From contig JAXGGA010003010.1 in NCBI GenBank assembly GCA_038373865.1, positions 1-64,000 on the forward strand: a DNA stretch of 64,000 nt, written 5' to 3'. This document shows, piece by piece, positions 48,501 through 59,384 of this stretch (positions are counted from its first letter, which is position 1; the number at the start of each line of letters is the position of its first letter). The notes under the pieces are model-generated. The model had not been told where the DNA came from, made no database searches, and was given only the letters and a program-made list of their open reading frames with translations. The stretch comes from Uloborus plumipes. Lineage: Eukaryota > Arthropoda > Arachnida > Araneae > Uloboridae. Made by a program: the position numbers and the translations under genes.

Positions 48501-48795
48501 ACTTTGATATACCCCCCCCCAAAAAAAAAAAATTACGCGCCAAATCTGGCACTCCCTACGGACTTTTTAGGGTTGTTTTTTCTTATTTTGGTATTGCCAA
48601 TTTAGGTTTTCTCAGCTTTCAGATTTTTGCTGTTGCCGAATTTAGTATTTTCTTGCATTTTGTACCATTGTTTGAGTTTTTTTAAAGAGTTTTGTGACAA
48701 CATTTTTTTTGTGGCAACAACAAAAACAAGTATTTTTCTTGGCGATTAAAAAAAATAACCAAATTTCCGATTTGGGGGGGGGGGGATGTCAAAGT
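48501..48795. mobile_element. ~295-bp MITE with poly-C-containing TIRs
   Basis: The left end is ACTTTGATATACCCCCCCCC then A-run; the reverse complement of the right end is ACTTTGACATCCCCCCCCCC then AAAT. The arms are about 24 bp. Inside are GCGCCAAATCTGGCACTCC and AT-rich sequence. No coding capacity. The 85-codon frame at 48428 is incidental. Confidence 0.6.
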
Positions 48796-49084
48796 AGTTC
48801 CTAATTCAGTAATATGAATCCAATATAGCTGGAATTCTGCTGATACTCGAAAGTACCATTCCTTGTACTTTGCTGAGAGGCCATTAGTTGGTGTCAGAGA
48901 TTGGAAACCGTTTTCTTAGCGTTAAGGCCTTAGCCCTTGTGATTGTTAAAATCTCTATACTCTGTACACATGCTATTTGATGTATTTTCATCTCAGAAAA
49001 ACAAACCGAAAAAAACATAAAAATTCATTTACAAGTTGATTTATGCCATGAAGAGTAAAAAAAAAAACGGGTTTTTGCATTTTG

Positions 49085-49116
49085 TCAAGAGCGAATGCTT
49101 CGCATGGGTCATCTAG
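49085..49116 (+). mobile_element. Helitron 3' terminus, another family
   Basis: GCGAATGCTTCGC forms a short hairpin, followed by ATGGGTCATCTAG and T. The CTAG end with a preceding hairpin fits a Helitron. The upstream extent is unknown: it may include the 48.8-49.1 kb sequence. Confidence 0.5.
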
Positions 49117-49187
49117 TTTCTTCTTATTATCACTCTATTTGTTTAACTTCTATTTATATAAGTCATTGTCCATTTATTTAGGATATA

Positions 49188-50405
49188 CACTGAAGTGACA
49201 AAAGTCATGGGATACCTCTTAATATCGTGTCGGCCCTCCTTTTGCCCGGCGAAGTGCAACAACTCGACGTGGCATGGACTCAACAAGTCGTTGGAAGTCT
49301 TCTGCAGGAATATTGAGCCATGCTGTCTCGATAGACGTCCATAATTGTGAAAGCGTTGATGGGGCAGGATTTTGGGCACGAACAGACCTCTCGATGGTGT
49401 CCCATAAATGCTCAATGGGATTCATGTCGGGCGATCTAGGTGGCCAAATCATTCGTTGGAATTGTCCAGAATTTTCTTCAAACCAATTGCGAACAGTTGT
49501 GGCCCGGTGACATGGCGCATTGTCATCCATAAAAATCCCATCGTTGTTTGGGTACATGAAGTCCATGAATGGCTGCAAGTGATCTCCAAGTAGCTGCACA
49601 TAAGCATTTCCAGTCAATGTTCGGTCCAGTCGCACTAGAGGACCAAGTCCATGCCATGAAAAAACAGCCCACACCATTACGGAGCCACCACCAGCTTGAA
49701 CAGTGCCTTGCTGACAGTTTGGGTCCATGGCTTCGTGGGGTCTGCGCCACACTCGAACCCTACCATCGGCTCTTACCAGCTGAAATCGTGACTCATCGGA
49801 CCAGGCCACGGTTTTCCATTCATCTAGGGACCAACCGATATGCTCACGTGCCCACGAGAGTCGCTGCAAGCGATGTCGTTCTGTCAGTAAAGGCACTCGA
49901 GTCGGTCTTCTGCTGGAATAGCCCAAGAAATCCAAATTTCTCCGCACAGTTCTAGCAGATACGTCCATTGTACGTCCCACATTGATTTCTACGGTGATTT
50001 GACGCAGTGTTGCTTGTCTGTTAGAATTTACGACTCTTTGCAGACGTCGCCGGTCTCGATCTTTAAGTGCAGGCGGTCGACCACTGCGCTGTCCATGGTG
50101 GGATGTTATGCCTGAAATTTCATACTCTCGGCACACTCTTGACACAGTGGATCTGGGAATGTTGAATTCTCTAACGATTTCCGAAATGGCATGACCCATG
50201 CGTCTAGCTCCAACTAACATTCCGCGTTCAAAGTCTGTTAATTCACGTCGTGCGGTCATCATCACGTTAAAACCTCTTCACATGAATAACTTGAACAGAA
50301 ATGAAAGCTCTGTAAAAGCACTGCGCATTTATACCTGTTCTATGCGATGCTACTGCCATCTGAAAATTTGCATATTGCTATCCCATGACTTTTGTCACTT
50401 CAGTG
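49188..50405 (-). mobile_element. Intact Tc1/mariner-type transposon (DD36E), 1218 bp
   Basis: Perfect 27-bp TIRs (CACTGAAGTGACAAAAGTCA then TGGGATA) flanked by TA at 49186-49187 and 50406-50407. A single uninterrupted transposase gene occupies 49219-50265 on the minus strand. The element is much more GC-rich than its surroundings. Perfect TIRs, TA duplication and an unbroken gene together indicate a recent insertion that may still be active. Confidence 0.95.
49219..50265 (-). CDS. Tc1/mariner-superfamily transposase, DD36E type, intact (348 aa)
   Basis: Cut-and-paste transposase that binds the TIRs and inserts at TA. The first helix-turn-helix lies at about residues 25-48 (ISEIVREFNIPRSTVSRVCR). 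A GRPP AT-hook-like linker is at 62-65 and the second HTH at about 83-112. The catalytic triad is D157 (AWSDESRF), D248 (FMDDNAPCH) and E285 (DMNPIEHLWD). D248 and E285 are separated by 36 residues, the spacing of the DD36E ('Incomer'-type) group and not the DD34E of classic Tc1. A glycine-rich AGGGSVMVW lies between the first two motifs, as is usual in the superfamily. The length is normal for the family (about 340-350). ATG at 50265 (MMMTARREL) is 140 bp inside the TIR end; three successive Met codons leave the exact start open. No stop or frameshift and all key residues present. Confidence 0.95.
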   Translation of the reverse strand: MMMTARRELTDFERGMLVGARRMGHAISEIVREFNIPRSTVSRVCREYEISGITSHHGQRSGRPPALKDRDRRRLQRVVNSNRQATLRQITVEINVGRTMDVSARTVRRNLDFLGYSSRRPTRVPLLTERHRLQRLSWAREHIGWSLDEWKTVAWSDESRFQLVRADGRVRVWRRPHEAMDPNCQQGTVQAGGGSVMVWAVFSWHGLGPLVRLDRTLTGNAYVQLLGDHLQPFMDFMYPNNDGIFMDDNAPCHRATTVRNWFEENSGQFQRMIWPPRSPDMNPIEHLWDTIERSVRAQNPAPSTLSQLWTSIETAWLNIPAEDFQRLVESMPRRVVALRRAKGGPTRY

Positions 50406-50407
50406 TA

Positions 50408-50931
50408 TTATGATTATTTTGTTTTCTTAAATGAAATGAGTATAAAACATCAATAGAAATTTTGCACTGGAATATCATGAAATATTTATGAGACTTCTTT
50501 CGCGTTATATATAATATACCATCAATTGAATTTTTGTCTGCTTTTAAGGTTTTGAACCTCTATTTGAGAGCTGAAGCTGTAATAATGTTATTTCTACAAT
50601 CCAATAACAAAAATCCAGACGCACCGCATGGGACCTAATGGGTAAAAAAGTATCTTTTTCATTCGTTTCTTTTTAGCAACAGAGGTACAAGCTCTTGTAA
50701 CTGATTTTTTGCTCTGGAAACTCTTGAGAATATAATGATTCATGATTTCCGATTACTTGTGGTTAAAAAGAAAGAAACTTCGATGATGTTGCTGCTTTTC
50801 TTTTTCTTTTTTGGAGGGTGGAAAATTGCTTTATTTGATTTTTTTTTCCAGTTTAGAGGAAATAATCTTCATTGGGAAGTTGAATCAATGTTTGTGTCAC
50901 GCTCGAATATGTATAATAATATACAGTGAAC
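50408..50931. other. No gene seen
   Basis: AT-rich spacer. The frames at 50735-50929 and 50811-51020 are T/A-run artefacts. Confidence 0.5.
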
Positions 50932-50933
50932 TC

Positions 50934-51479
50934 TCACTTATGGCCTGGCCCAAGGAACAAATAGAAAAGGCTCATAAATCAAAGAGACGTATAAGGGAAC
51001 AAGCCTATTTAAAGGTCTAAAACACAGCATAAGTTCTAATGACAGCATGAATAAGAATTTTCGATAGAAACAGAATATATTACTACGGTTTGGCAATTAC
51101 AGTAACGTAACTACAATGATAAAGAGAAAACAAAAATTGTAGCGAACCTAATCACAAATTGTTTTCTTTAAAACGATACATATTAGATAATTGTCCCTCT
51201 CCGAACTCTAGTTCATGCGGAAAAAAAGGCCTTCTGTGAGCAATAAAGGAAAATGATTAAAGAGGAAAGTGAAAAAAACGCTTATTTATGGAAGAAAATA
51301 AATTGTTTACAGTTTACGTAAAATCTGACACAAGTGAAATATTTACTTTTAGAGCGACGTATAAACGAATGATATTATCATTATTTTGCTATGGAATGTG
51401 CTGGAACCATTGAAAATCCTCGTATAAGTGAAAAAGGAACATAACTGAGGCGGTGCGGTTCATAAGTGAGAGTTCACTG
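50934..51479. mobile_element. pogo/Tigger-like MITE, copy 3 (546 bp)
   Basis: CAGTGAACTCTCACTTATGG at the left and the exact inverted CAGTGAACTCTCACTTATG at the right, TA on both sides. Colinear with the copies at 44525 and 45296 and in the same orientation. All three are diverged to a similar degree. Confidence 0.78.
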
Positions 51480-52157
51480 TATACTTCATGTAGTGGATAG
51501 TGGTTAATTAAATCAGTGATTAACTGAATCAGCCGCTGTTATGAATCAAATCATCAAAAACAGAACAAATCCAGCGTTGTTGAGCTAGCCACTTTATTGA
51601 ATCAGCACCTTTAGTGAATCAAAACTGTTTAACCCATTTATGCTCAAGTTTTTTTCAACAATTTTTTTTCAGTTTTTATATGCTTAAAACTCTTACTTGG
51701 AATGGTTTACATACATTTTAGGCGTAAAATAGATAGCCGTTGCCATATTTATTAAGTTCTTTAACGTCCTGCTTATAGGATATTTTGCAGATATGTGAGC
51801 AAAATACGACCTTACATGACTTTTCTTTTGCGAAGTAATATAATAGAAGGCATCTCTGATCCATTTTAAGCAAATTATTTTAAAATAGTTTAATTTTATG
51901 AAAAATAAGTTCGCAAGAAAAACTTACTTTCTGTGGCTACCCATTCTGGATCGTTGCTTGATTGATTTGTATGAAAATAGCTGTCAATAAATTAAACTCT
52001 GATGTCCAAATAGTGGCTCTAGCTGATTTTCTCAAAAAGATTGACTATTTAACTTGGGAAAAACAGCTTTAGTAAAAGGATCCCCAGCAGCACCAGAACG
52101 TTCAAATTTAGTGCAAAAATGGTGTTATTGGTCAAATAACGGTGCTAAGTGTCCCTT

Positions 52158-52464
52158 GAACGTTATATTCGACGTGTAAAAACAGTAATATTATCACGGT
52201 GTCATTTCAGTGCTTAAAGAACGTGATGTTTGACGTGCAAAAACAGTAATATTATCACGGTGTCATTTCAGTGCTTAAGGAACGTGATATTTCACGTGTA
52301 ACGACAGTAATATTATCACGGTGTCATTTCAGTGCTTAAGGAACGTGATATTTGACGTGCGAAAACAGTAATATTATCACGGTGTCATTTCAGTGCTTAA
52401 GGAACGTGATATTTGACGTGTAAAAACAGTAATATTATCACGGTGTCATTTCAGTGCTTAAGGA
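52158..52464 (+). repeat. 61-bp minisatellite, five copies
   Basis: The unit contains GAACGTGATATTTGACGTG, AAAACAGTAATATTATCACG and GTGTCATTTCAGTGCTTAAG, repeated every 61 bp with only a few differences. It lies inside the nested TIR unit. Confidence 0.95.
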
Positions 52465-52723
52465 GGTGCTTAATTTCTCAGAATTGAGGTCGTGAATTAT
52501 TGCTTTTTAGAAAGGGGGGAGGAATCATATCTGCAGAAACTTTAAGTTTTATCCTAAACAAATCTTTCTCCCAAGATCCTAATCAGATTTGCATGCATTT
52601 CAGTAAAAAAACATTATATTCATACTAATAAAATGATATGATTTACGCCCATAATCTTTCATAGATGGCGCCTCCTGTAAAAAAAATTTCTTTTGTAGTA
52701 TTATTTTTCTTCCTTGATATGAT

Positions 52724-52792
52724 CAAGTAGCGTCTAGTGGTTAGCGTGTCCGGCTGGAGGCGTAAGGGATCCGCGATCGAATCCCGCGGAAT
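52724..52792 (+). promoter_or_regulatory. tRNA-derived SINE head (pol III A and B boxes)
   Basis: The A box TCTAGTGGTTAGCGTGTC and the B box GCGATCGAATCCCGC are in tRNA-like spacing; the D-arm wording resembles tRNA-Glu/Asp. There is no proper acceptor stem, so it is a SINE head and not a tRNA gene. Confidence 0.6.
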
Positions 52793-53530
52793 GAATATAT
52801 TAAATGACGGCACGGTTAAAACACGTCACGGCTCCGGATAGTGGGGTATACGTAGTATACGTTTTTAGCTGGGGAGCACTGACTGAAAACAAACGTGTTT
52901 CCAGAACCTAAATATAACCTATCATTCCACGTTCAAAACTGGGACAAAAAAAGGTGGTTAACACCAGATTTCGACGTGTCATATTACCATCGATCGATGA
53001 GACACATAGACGTTGACAACACGTGCTGCGAGAACGTGTTTTGAACGTGCCGGCTGGGGGGGGGTGCGCTTTGTACGTGTTGCAGAACGTGTTTTGAACG
53101 CCTTTGTGCTGCTTGAGATATACCCATTATAGGTTTTTGTATGCAGTAACTAACAAGCGTCCCGTTTTTAGGCTACTAGGCATAAATGGGTTAAAACAAA
53201 CGTGATTCAAATACGCTGAGGCCACTGTATAATGTAATTTGCATATAATTCGTTAGTTTTCCAGTATAAAAACGGCACCATTTTGATCACTTTTGCGCCA
53301 AAAGAAATGTTCCTTTTCCCAGAAAGCAGCATCAAAACGGCCGAGTAATAAAGCAAACGGTTGAAATAAAAAGAAAAGCATACAAACTGTTTGCATGTAC
53401 TCGTTTCAACTTTTCTTTCTTTGTCAATTCTTTTTAAGCACAGGAATACTTCTTAGGGAGTTATGTTATAACAGGTGGACTAATATACCGTTGTGAATCA
53501 TTTAAGCGGTGTTTTTTTTTTCAGACTTAA

Positions 53531-54042
53531 TCCATTAATGCCAGACATTTTTTTTCCAAAGATATTTTGTATACTGGTTACAAACTGTTTAATGGACAGA
53601 AAAAAATATTTAAAAACATTACGTAAAAAATATTTTTTTTATTAAGGACAGAAAAATCGTCCCTTAAAAGTTACGATAGACCCAGGAGGGTACATACTTT
53701 TTTTACTAAAATTTTTTTTCTGCCTACGATATAATATTTAAAAAGACATTTTATAAGAAGAAATAAAATCAGGAATTAACATAAACTGGGAAGCTGGGAA
53801 TAACTTTGAAAACTTAGCTTTTTTTTCCTGAGATTGTGAACTATGTTATTTTTGATAAAGATCATATTAAAATTGCTACAGAACACACTTTACAATGGCT
53901 ATGTGCTGCAATCTGTTGACAATGAATTGAAACAATACCAAGGTACTAATTGAACACTATTATTTGGTTGAAATGTTCATTTTGGGGAAATTCAGACCCT
54001 TTTTTAGACCGTCCGTAAAAAAGGACGCTAGGCATTAATGGG
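53531..54042. mobile_element. piggyBac-like MITE, 512 bp (TTAA-flanked)
   Basis: TTAA (53527-53530) then TCCATTAATGCCAGAC; the other end read inward is TTAA then CCCATTAATGCCTAGCG. The TIR is 12 bp with one mismatch. The interior is AT-rich and non-coding. Its TIR resembles but differs from the neighbour at 51633 (CCCATTTATGC), so two related subfamilies are present. Confidence 0.7.
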
Positions 54043-54783
54043 TTAATGTCACGATGCAGCAGTCAGTTTTCGATCGCAGCGATAAAAGTGAATATCATTG
54101 TCGCTTCCCTTTTAAAAAAATGTTGTCCATTATAGTTTGTCATACAATTTGAAAACATTGTTGAAAATATTTTATGGAAAAACAATAAAGTTCAAAGACT
54201 GTTAAAATTTCATGAATGCTACCTCGATAACTGATACATAAGGCTGTAGTTGTATATGGAGTGCTTTCCAAAGGATTCGTCGTCTCTTCAAGCCGAAAAA
54301 CTAGCCAAGCGGAAACTTCGGTTTTAATAATTCAATTAACTTCCATTGAAAAAAATTGTTGTCCGCGTTTTAGTTAAAAGAACTCTTTGTTTAAAAAATG
54401 AAATGCTACGAGAAATGTAAAAAATAATCAATACAGAATTTATACCTAATTCCTTTACATCTAATACAGCAAAAATAATAATAAAAAACATCAAAACCAA
54501 TAACCAGCACAAAAAGCTGATTAGTTAAAATCGTGCAAATGAAATCCTTCTTTGAAGCAGTCTGTTTCAATGTCCTACATTAAACGGTTTCAGCAACTGT
54601 ATTGAAAAATAAAGTCATTATATTAAGCAGTAAGTTGCCGCCCCTGAACCATGACGAAGGCAGAACTAGATGCAATTCACTGCCAGATCGGTTGTACTAT
54701 CTAGAGCCTGCAGTTTTGTCCTCATGGGAGTTCATCAGTCTAGATTAAGCAGTAACCGAGCTGTACTGTATTTAAAGTCACTA

Positions 54784-56055
54784 GGGTCACCTGAGGTAAT
54801 TCCTGGTCAAAAAGCATTAACATCCAATTATCACAAAATCTATCTAAGTTAGAGTTACAAATTTTGGTATGGAGGAAGCACATTGGGATGTCCATCGAAT
54901 AAAATATTCATGCTATCAACAATACATAATGAACTTGAATAATTGTCGTTAATTAGTGACCAGGAATTACCCCAGAGACGGCGTAATTCCTGGCCACTTA
55001 CGGGGCAATTATTGGTCACTCACATGATTGATGCAAATACATACATTTCGTAAGCACATTATTAATACAAGTTATCAACCAATTAGATAAAGAATTTATT
55101 TATATATATAGCTAATTAAACACTGTAGTTAGTTTTTTTAAGGAAGAATGCAATTTTTTCAACATAATATTTTTACTTAATAAAACTTAGCCAAAATACT
55201 TTTTGTACACTTTGTATGCAATAGCTACAGCTTTTATACCTGTTGTGAATGAATCTTCACCTACCAAATTAATAGGTCCATAAAAAATATGGTGCACATG
55301 CACCATACACACTGAGCACATGCTTCTGTCTGTTATGAACAGGTTAAGGTGAACAGTTAAGTAAATAGTACAATGCAGTTACAGTTAAGCATTTTTCTTA
55401 GTATAATTAAGAATAATTATTAAACTTTATAAAATAATTGGATGAAATTTAACAAAGAAAAATTCAGTATATTATATACTTATCATTAACAGATAAGAAT
55501 GTTACATTGCGGTTACAGTTAACTTTGCAGTTATGGCTCCCAGAGTTACATATAGTTTAAATCAATGACATATGTCGATAATTGGCGAAATAATAATTCA
55601 TAAATATTAAAAAAAGGACTGACCAGGAATTACCCCACTGACCAAGAATTACCCCAGTAACCAGGGGCATTATTTGGAGTCTTCCTGCAAATTATTCAAA
55701 ACAATAATGGTAAATCCAAAACTATTTTTCAGTAACTGACATGGTACCTAATTCAACCAAAAAAAGAAAACAGAAAAATATTCAGAAGTTTGAGTTTGAT
55801 CACGATCTTTGTATAAATGTATCAAAACTAAGGCCAATCTTGTTTTACGAAATTTACCAAGCGATTTTAAAAAGATTTTTTTTTTCAAACTAAATACACA
55901 ATCAACTCATAATTAAGTAATGAATTGCAATGAAGATAGTTCAGAGTACCTCTGTGATTTTTTTCATTTTACTGAAGGATTATTAAGACATAAAAAATAC
56001 TGTGACCAGGAATTACCCCAGAAACTTGCTGATCAGGAATTGCCCCGGGTGACCC
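54784..56055. mobile_element. 1.27-kb TIR element with ACCAGGAATTACCCC repeats (TA-flanked)
   Basis: The left end is GGGTCACCTGAGGTAATTCC then TGGTC; the reverse complement of the right end is GGGTCACCCGGGGCAATTCC then TGATC. TA lies outside both ends. The word GACCAGGAATTACCCC or a variant occurs at about 54959, 54985 (inverted), 55000 (inverted), 55620, 55637, 56003 and 56029. No long frame. It is a non-autonomous DNA transposon with a strongly repeated sub-terminal site. Confidence 0.72.
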
Positions 56056-56136
56056 TATAATTAGTTTTCATGAAAAATAATAACTATTGTCTGTCCGCGA
56101 AAGCCGCGCCTAGCACTCGCGAGCAGTTTCACTTAA

Positions 56137-56481
56137 AGGGTAGATGGGTCGTATGTGATAACTTTCCGAAATTTTCAATTTAAAATTTTGCATTTGCTAC
56201 ATCCATTTGACATAATTAACTCAACTGCGTATTTGAAATTAGCATCGTTCCACGTTGTTTAATACGGTTCAAAATGCGTTTTATTATTCTTCCCCTTATT
56301 GTCATCTTACCTAACACCCCAATTTTGGTAAGATCAGAGAAGACCTGACGCATGCGTAAATGAGCGATAGGTTTTATCTAAGAAGATCAGACAGCATGCT
56401 GAATATTTTTTAGCTACATCCTCAATCGTGTTACGTCTACTCAATGTACAAAACGTGAGGCCATTCGAGCCCATAAATGAG
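56137..56481. mobile_element. Possible piggyBac-like MITE, 345 bp
   Basis: TTAA flanks both sides (56133-56136 and 56482-56485). Read inward, the ends are AGGGTAGATGGGTCGTATG and CTCATTTATGGGCTCGAATG, which share ATGGG..TCG.ATG. The match is imperfect, so this is less certain than the other TTAA elements. Confidence 0.42.
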
Positions 56482-56485
56482 TTAA

Positions 56486-57009
56486 AAATGCGCAACGTAA
56501 TTTAACACTCCATTTTTAATAACTGCGATACTTAATTCTGAAACACGTACTTTATGAAATTAATTCTGCTGAGATTCTCACCATTGTCATTGCGCACTGG
56601 TAATGGTAGCGGAATTCCTTGGAGCGAAGAACATTATCTGGCAGAAGAATCGAATTTACATAAGTTTATGAGACAAGAAGCCGTTAAGATTTACCATCGG
56701 ACTCGGAATTAAATATCTCGGGATGAACACTAGCATTGGAATGCTAGGAAATGGAAGACAAACTATAGATTAATTTTGTAGAGTCATGGTACCGAATTCT
56801 CTATAATATCATTGGTTTCTGATCAAAAATACATTATCAAACCATGTTGGTGCTTCAAAATGATGGATTGTAGTAGTTTGAAGTTTGTTTATGCGGGACG
56901 TTTTAGGCTTAGACAGACCCTATTAATAAATCTGGGAAATTCTAAAAGTAAATAATGGATTAAATATTGTAACACTCTTAATGACTGCTGATTAGCGGTA
57001 TATTACAAA
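56486..57009. other. No gene seen
   Basis: AT-rich spacer with no repeat or frame recognised. Confidence 0.45.
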
Positions 57010-57600
57010 ATGCAATTACTTGATCATTTAATACTAAAAAAGGGGAGGGCCTGTGGGGCCCCTTTCATATTTTGTTGTTCAATAAATTCAATAGTAACTA
57101 TCTAAACGTAAGGAAACTGTCTGACTTTTGCATAATACGACCCTATTTGAGTGAATATTTAATCATTTAGTAATTTTCCTCATAGTTGTGTAAATACGGA
57201 ATCTTATACTTAGGAAAAAGGAAGAGACCACAGTGACCCAGGAAGTAATTTACAATAAAAGACAGATACATTTTCCCTTTCTCCTACTCCCAATGTACAA
57301 TGAAAAGTAAAAGCTTGATGATTTAACACTAGAAAGATGGAGGGGCGCTCTCACTATTTATTTGTTCCGTAAATCGAATAATGACTGCCTGATCGTAATG
57401 AAACTTTTTGACTCTGAAAAATATGTCACACGTTAAGAACGTGTTTTCAGTCATTTAATCATTAGCTTCCTAGCTGTGTAATTAGGAATCTTACACCTAG
57501 AAAGAAGTAAGAGACCTTAGTGGATTAAGCGGTATTTTCTAATAGAAACAGATGCATTTCTCCTTTCTCCTACTCACTGTATCATGAAGAACTGCTATTC
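57010..57600 (+). repeat. Diverged ~296-bp tandem duplication
   Basis: Phrases recur in the same order about 296 bp apart: CTTGATSATTTAAYACTA, AGGGGMG, TAATGACTGCCTGATCGTAA against TAGTAACTATCTAAACGTAA, TTTAATCATTWG, GGAATCTTA, AAGAGACC, and TTTCTCCTACTC.C at the end. Two copies only, clearly old. Confidence 0.65.
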
Positions 57601-58008
57601 TCTTTTGTTTCACTTTTACCCTACTATTTTTACAATGTGACGAAAATCCAGATGATAAATAATGTTAACTGTCCAGCCAACGTTAAGTGTCCACCAGCTA
57701 ACAGTAGGCTCTTTAAAAGAAAAAAGAGAAACTAACTATTTCATAGACAAAACTTTATTGAATATTATTATGCACTCAATCTTCATGAAGTCGTATGAAA
57801 AGATACATTAGACACGTGGGTTCTTTCAGTAAGAAATTAAAAAAAATAATAATAAAACATAAAAATATGCCCCCTGGCACATTTTTTCTTTTAGGTATGT
57901 GCTAATTTTCCGCTTTTTTAGTGTTAAAGCGTGGGCAATAACAATTTGAAGCCTAATCATAGATAATGATGCGTTAGTCTTAAAAGCAGCGAATCGATAT
58001 AATTGGTC
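57601..58008. other. No gene seen
   Basis: AT-rich spacer before the large palindrome. Confidence 0.45.
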
Positions 58009-59384
58009 TTAAGAGCAAGAATCTGAGAGAGTGTCACGCCTGTGATTCATGACCTCTCAGATTTTATCCAAAAAATTACCAAATGTTTATTATCTTATTG
58101 AAAGACCAAATCCAGAATGTTTTGTTCTAAATTTGAGTTGTTTCGTTTTTATAGCTCTCCAAAGTTGAAGGTGCGGCATCAAAAATTAAGCGGATTTTCA
58201 AGACATGGAAGTTGCTGTGAGCCAAAACTCTTACCAGGAACTGTTGAACTCCAATTTTCTTTTTGTATATGGAATATAGAAGGTTCAAACTTTACAAAAT
58301 GAATGTTAAATTTGAGTTAAGTTGTTGCCGTAAGGTCAGTGAAGGCCCTCAAAATAAGGCATTTTTGATGTTTTTCAGCATTTTTGAGGTCCAAAAACAG
58401 CTTGTACATTTCAGTTGCCACGCAAAAGTAGTGTCGTTCGAAAGCCCAGTGTAAGCACTTTAAAATTATGTATAAATAACCGAGGAAAGTTCAACGTGCT
58501 TATAGTTGCGTAAGGCCGAAATATGAAAAATGTCATATTTTACCGATATTCAAACGGTCATAACTTCCTCTGCCAACAACATATTGAAATACTTTTTTTG
58601 CCAATGTCATACTCTATTCTTTATCTTAACAGAACAATTGAGTCCTTTGAGACGAAATGTTAAACATTTTTTAACAAAAAATTTATTTTTTCCTGTGCAT
58701 TTTTTGTAAAAAACTTCTAAGCATTTCGCCTCAAAGGACTCAAATGTTCTGTTAAGACGAAGAATAGAGTATGACATTGGCAGAAAAAATATTTCAATAT
58801 GTTGTGGGCAGAGGAAGTTATGACCGTTTGAATATCGGTAAAATATGACATTTTTCATATTTCAGCCTTACGCAACTAAAAGCACGTTGAACTTTCCTCG
58901 GTTATTTATACATTATTTTAAAGTGCTTACACTGGTCTTTCAAACGACACTACTTTTGCAGTGGCCACTGAAATGTACAAGCTGTTTTTGGACTTCAAAA
59001 ATGCTGAAAAACGTCAAAACTGCCTTGTTTTGAGGGCCTTCACTGACCTTACGACAACAACTTACCTCAAATTTAACATTCATTTTGTAAAGTTTCTACC
59101 TTCTATATTCAATATACAAAAAGAAAATTGGAGTTCAACAGTTCCTGGTAAGAGTTTTAGCTCACAGCAATTTCCATGTCTTGAAAATCCGCTTAATTTT
59201 TGATGCCGCACCTTCAACTTTAGGGGTCTATAAAAACTAAACAACTCAACTTTAGAACAAAACATTCTGGTTTTGGTCTTTCAATAAGATAATAAACATT
59301 TGGTAATTTTTGGGAGAAAATCTGAGAGGTCATGAATCACCTCATAATGCTAGGCGTGACAGTTTCTCAGATTCTTTCTCTTAA
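58009..59384. mobile_element. 1.38-kb near-perfect palindrome (foldback element)
   Basis: The left arm (58009-58659) is followed by a 62-bp spacer and then by its reverse complement (58722-59384). The arms are similar over about 650 bp with scattered substitutions and small indels. The outer ends read TTAAGAG.AAGAATCTGAGA from both sides. Open frames at 58117-58302 and 59080-59265 are the same sequence on opposite strands and have no recognised domain. A complete duplex-arm structure fits a foldback-type DNA element or an inverted duplication. No TSD was fixed. Confidence 0.8.

Larger units (their letters stand above)
52086..53113. mobile_element. Nested 1.03-kb TIR unit rich in ACGTG words
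   Basis: The left end is CAGCAGCACCAGAACGTTCA and the reverse complement of the right end is AAGCAGCACAAAGGCGTTCA: imperfect TIRs of about 20 bp. GAACGTG/CACGTTC words recur throughout, both in the minisatellite and near the right end (GAACGTGTTTTGAACG twice). No TSD could be fixed. Confidence 0.5.
51633..53190. mobile_element. piggyBac-like non-autonomous element (TTAA-flanked), 1.56 kb, with nested units
   Basis: TTAA (51629-51632) then CCCATTTATGCTCAAG; the other end read inward is TTAA then CCCATTTATGCCTAG. The TIR is about 11 bp. It contains a nested inverted-repeat unit (52086-53113), which in turn carries a minisatellite and a tRNA-like SINE. No transposase is visible. Confidence 0.65.

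Noticed and set aside
49569..49955. 128-codon open frame on the plus strand
   Set aside because: Antisense shadow of the intact transposase gene; GC-rich coding DNA keeps the opposite strand open.
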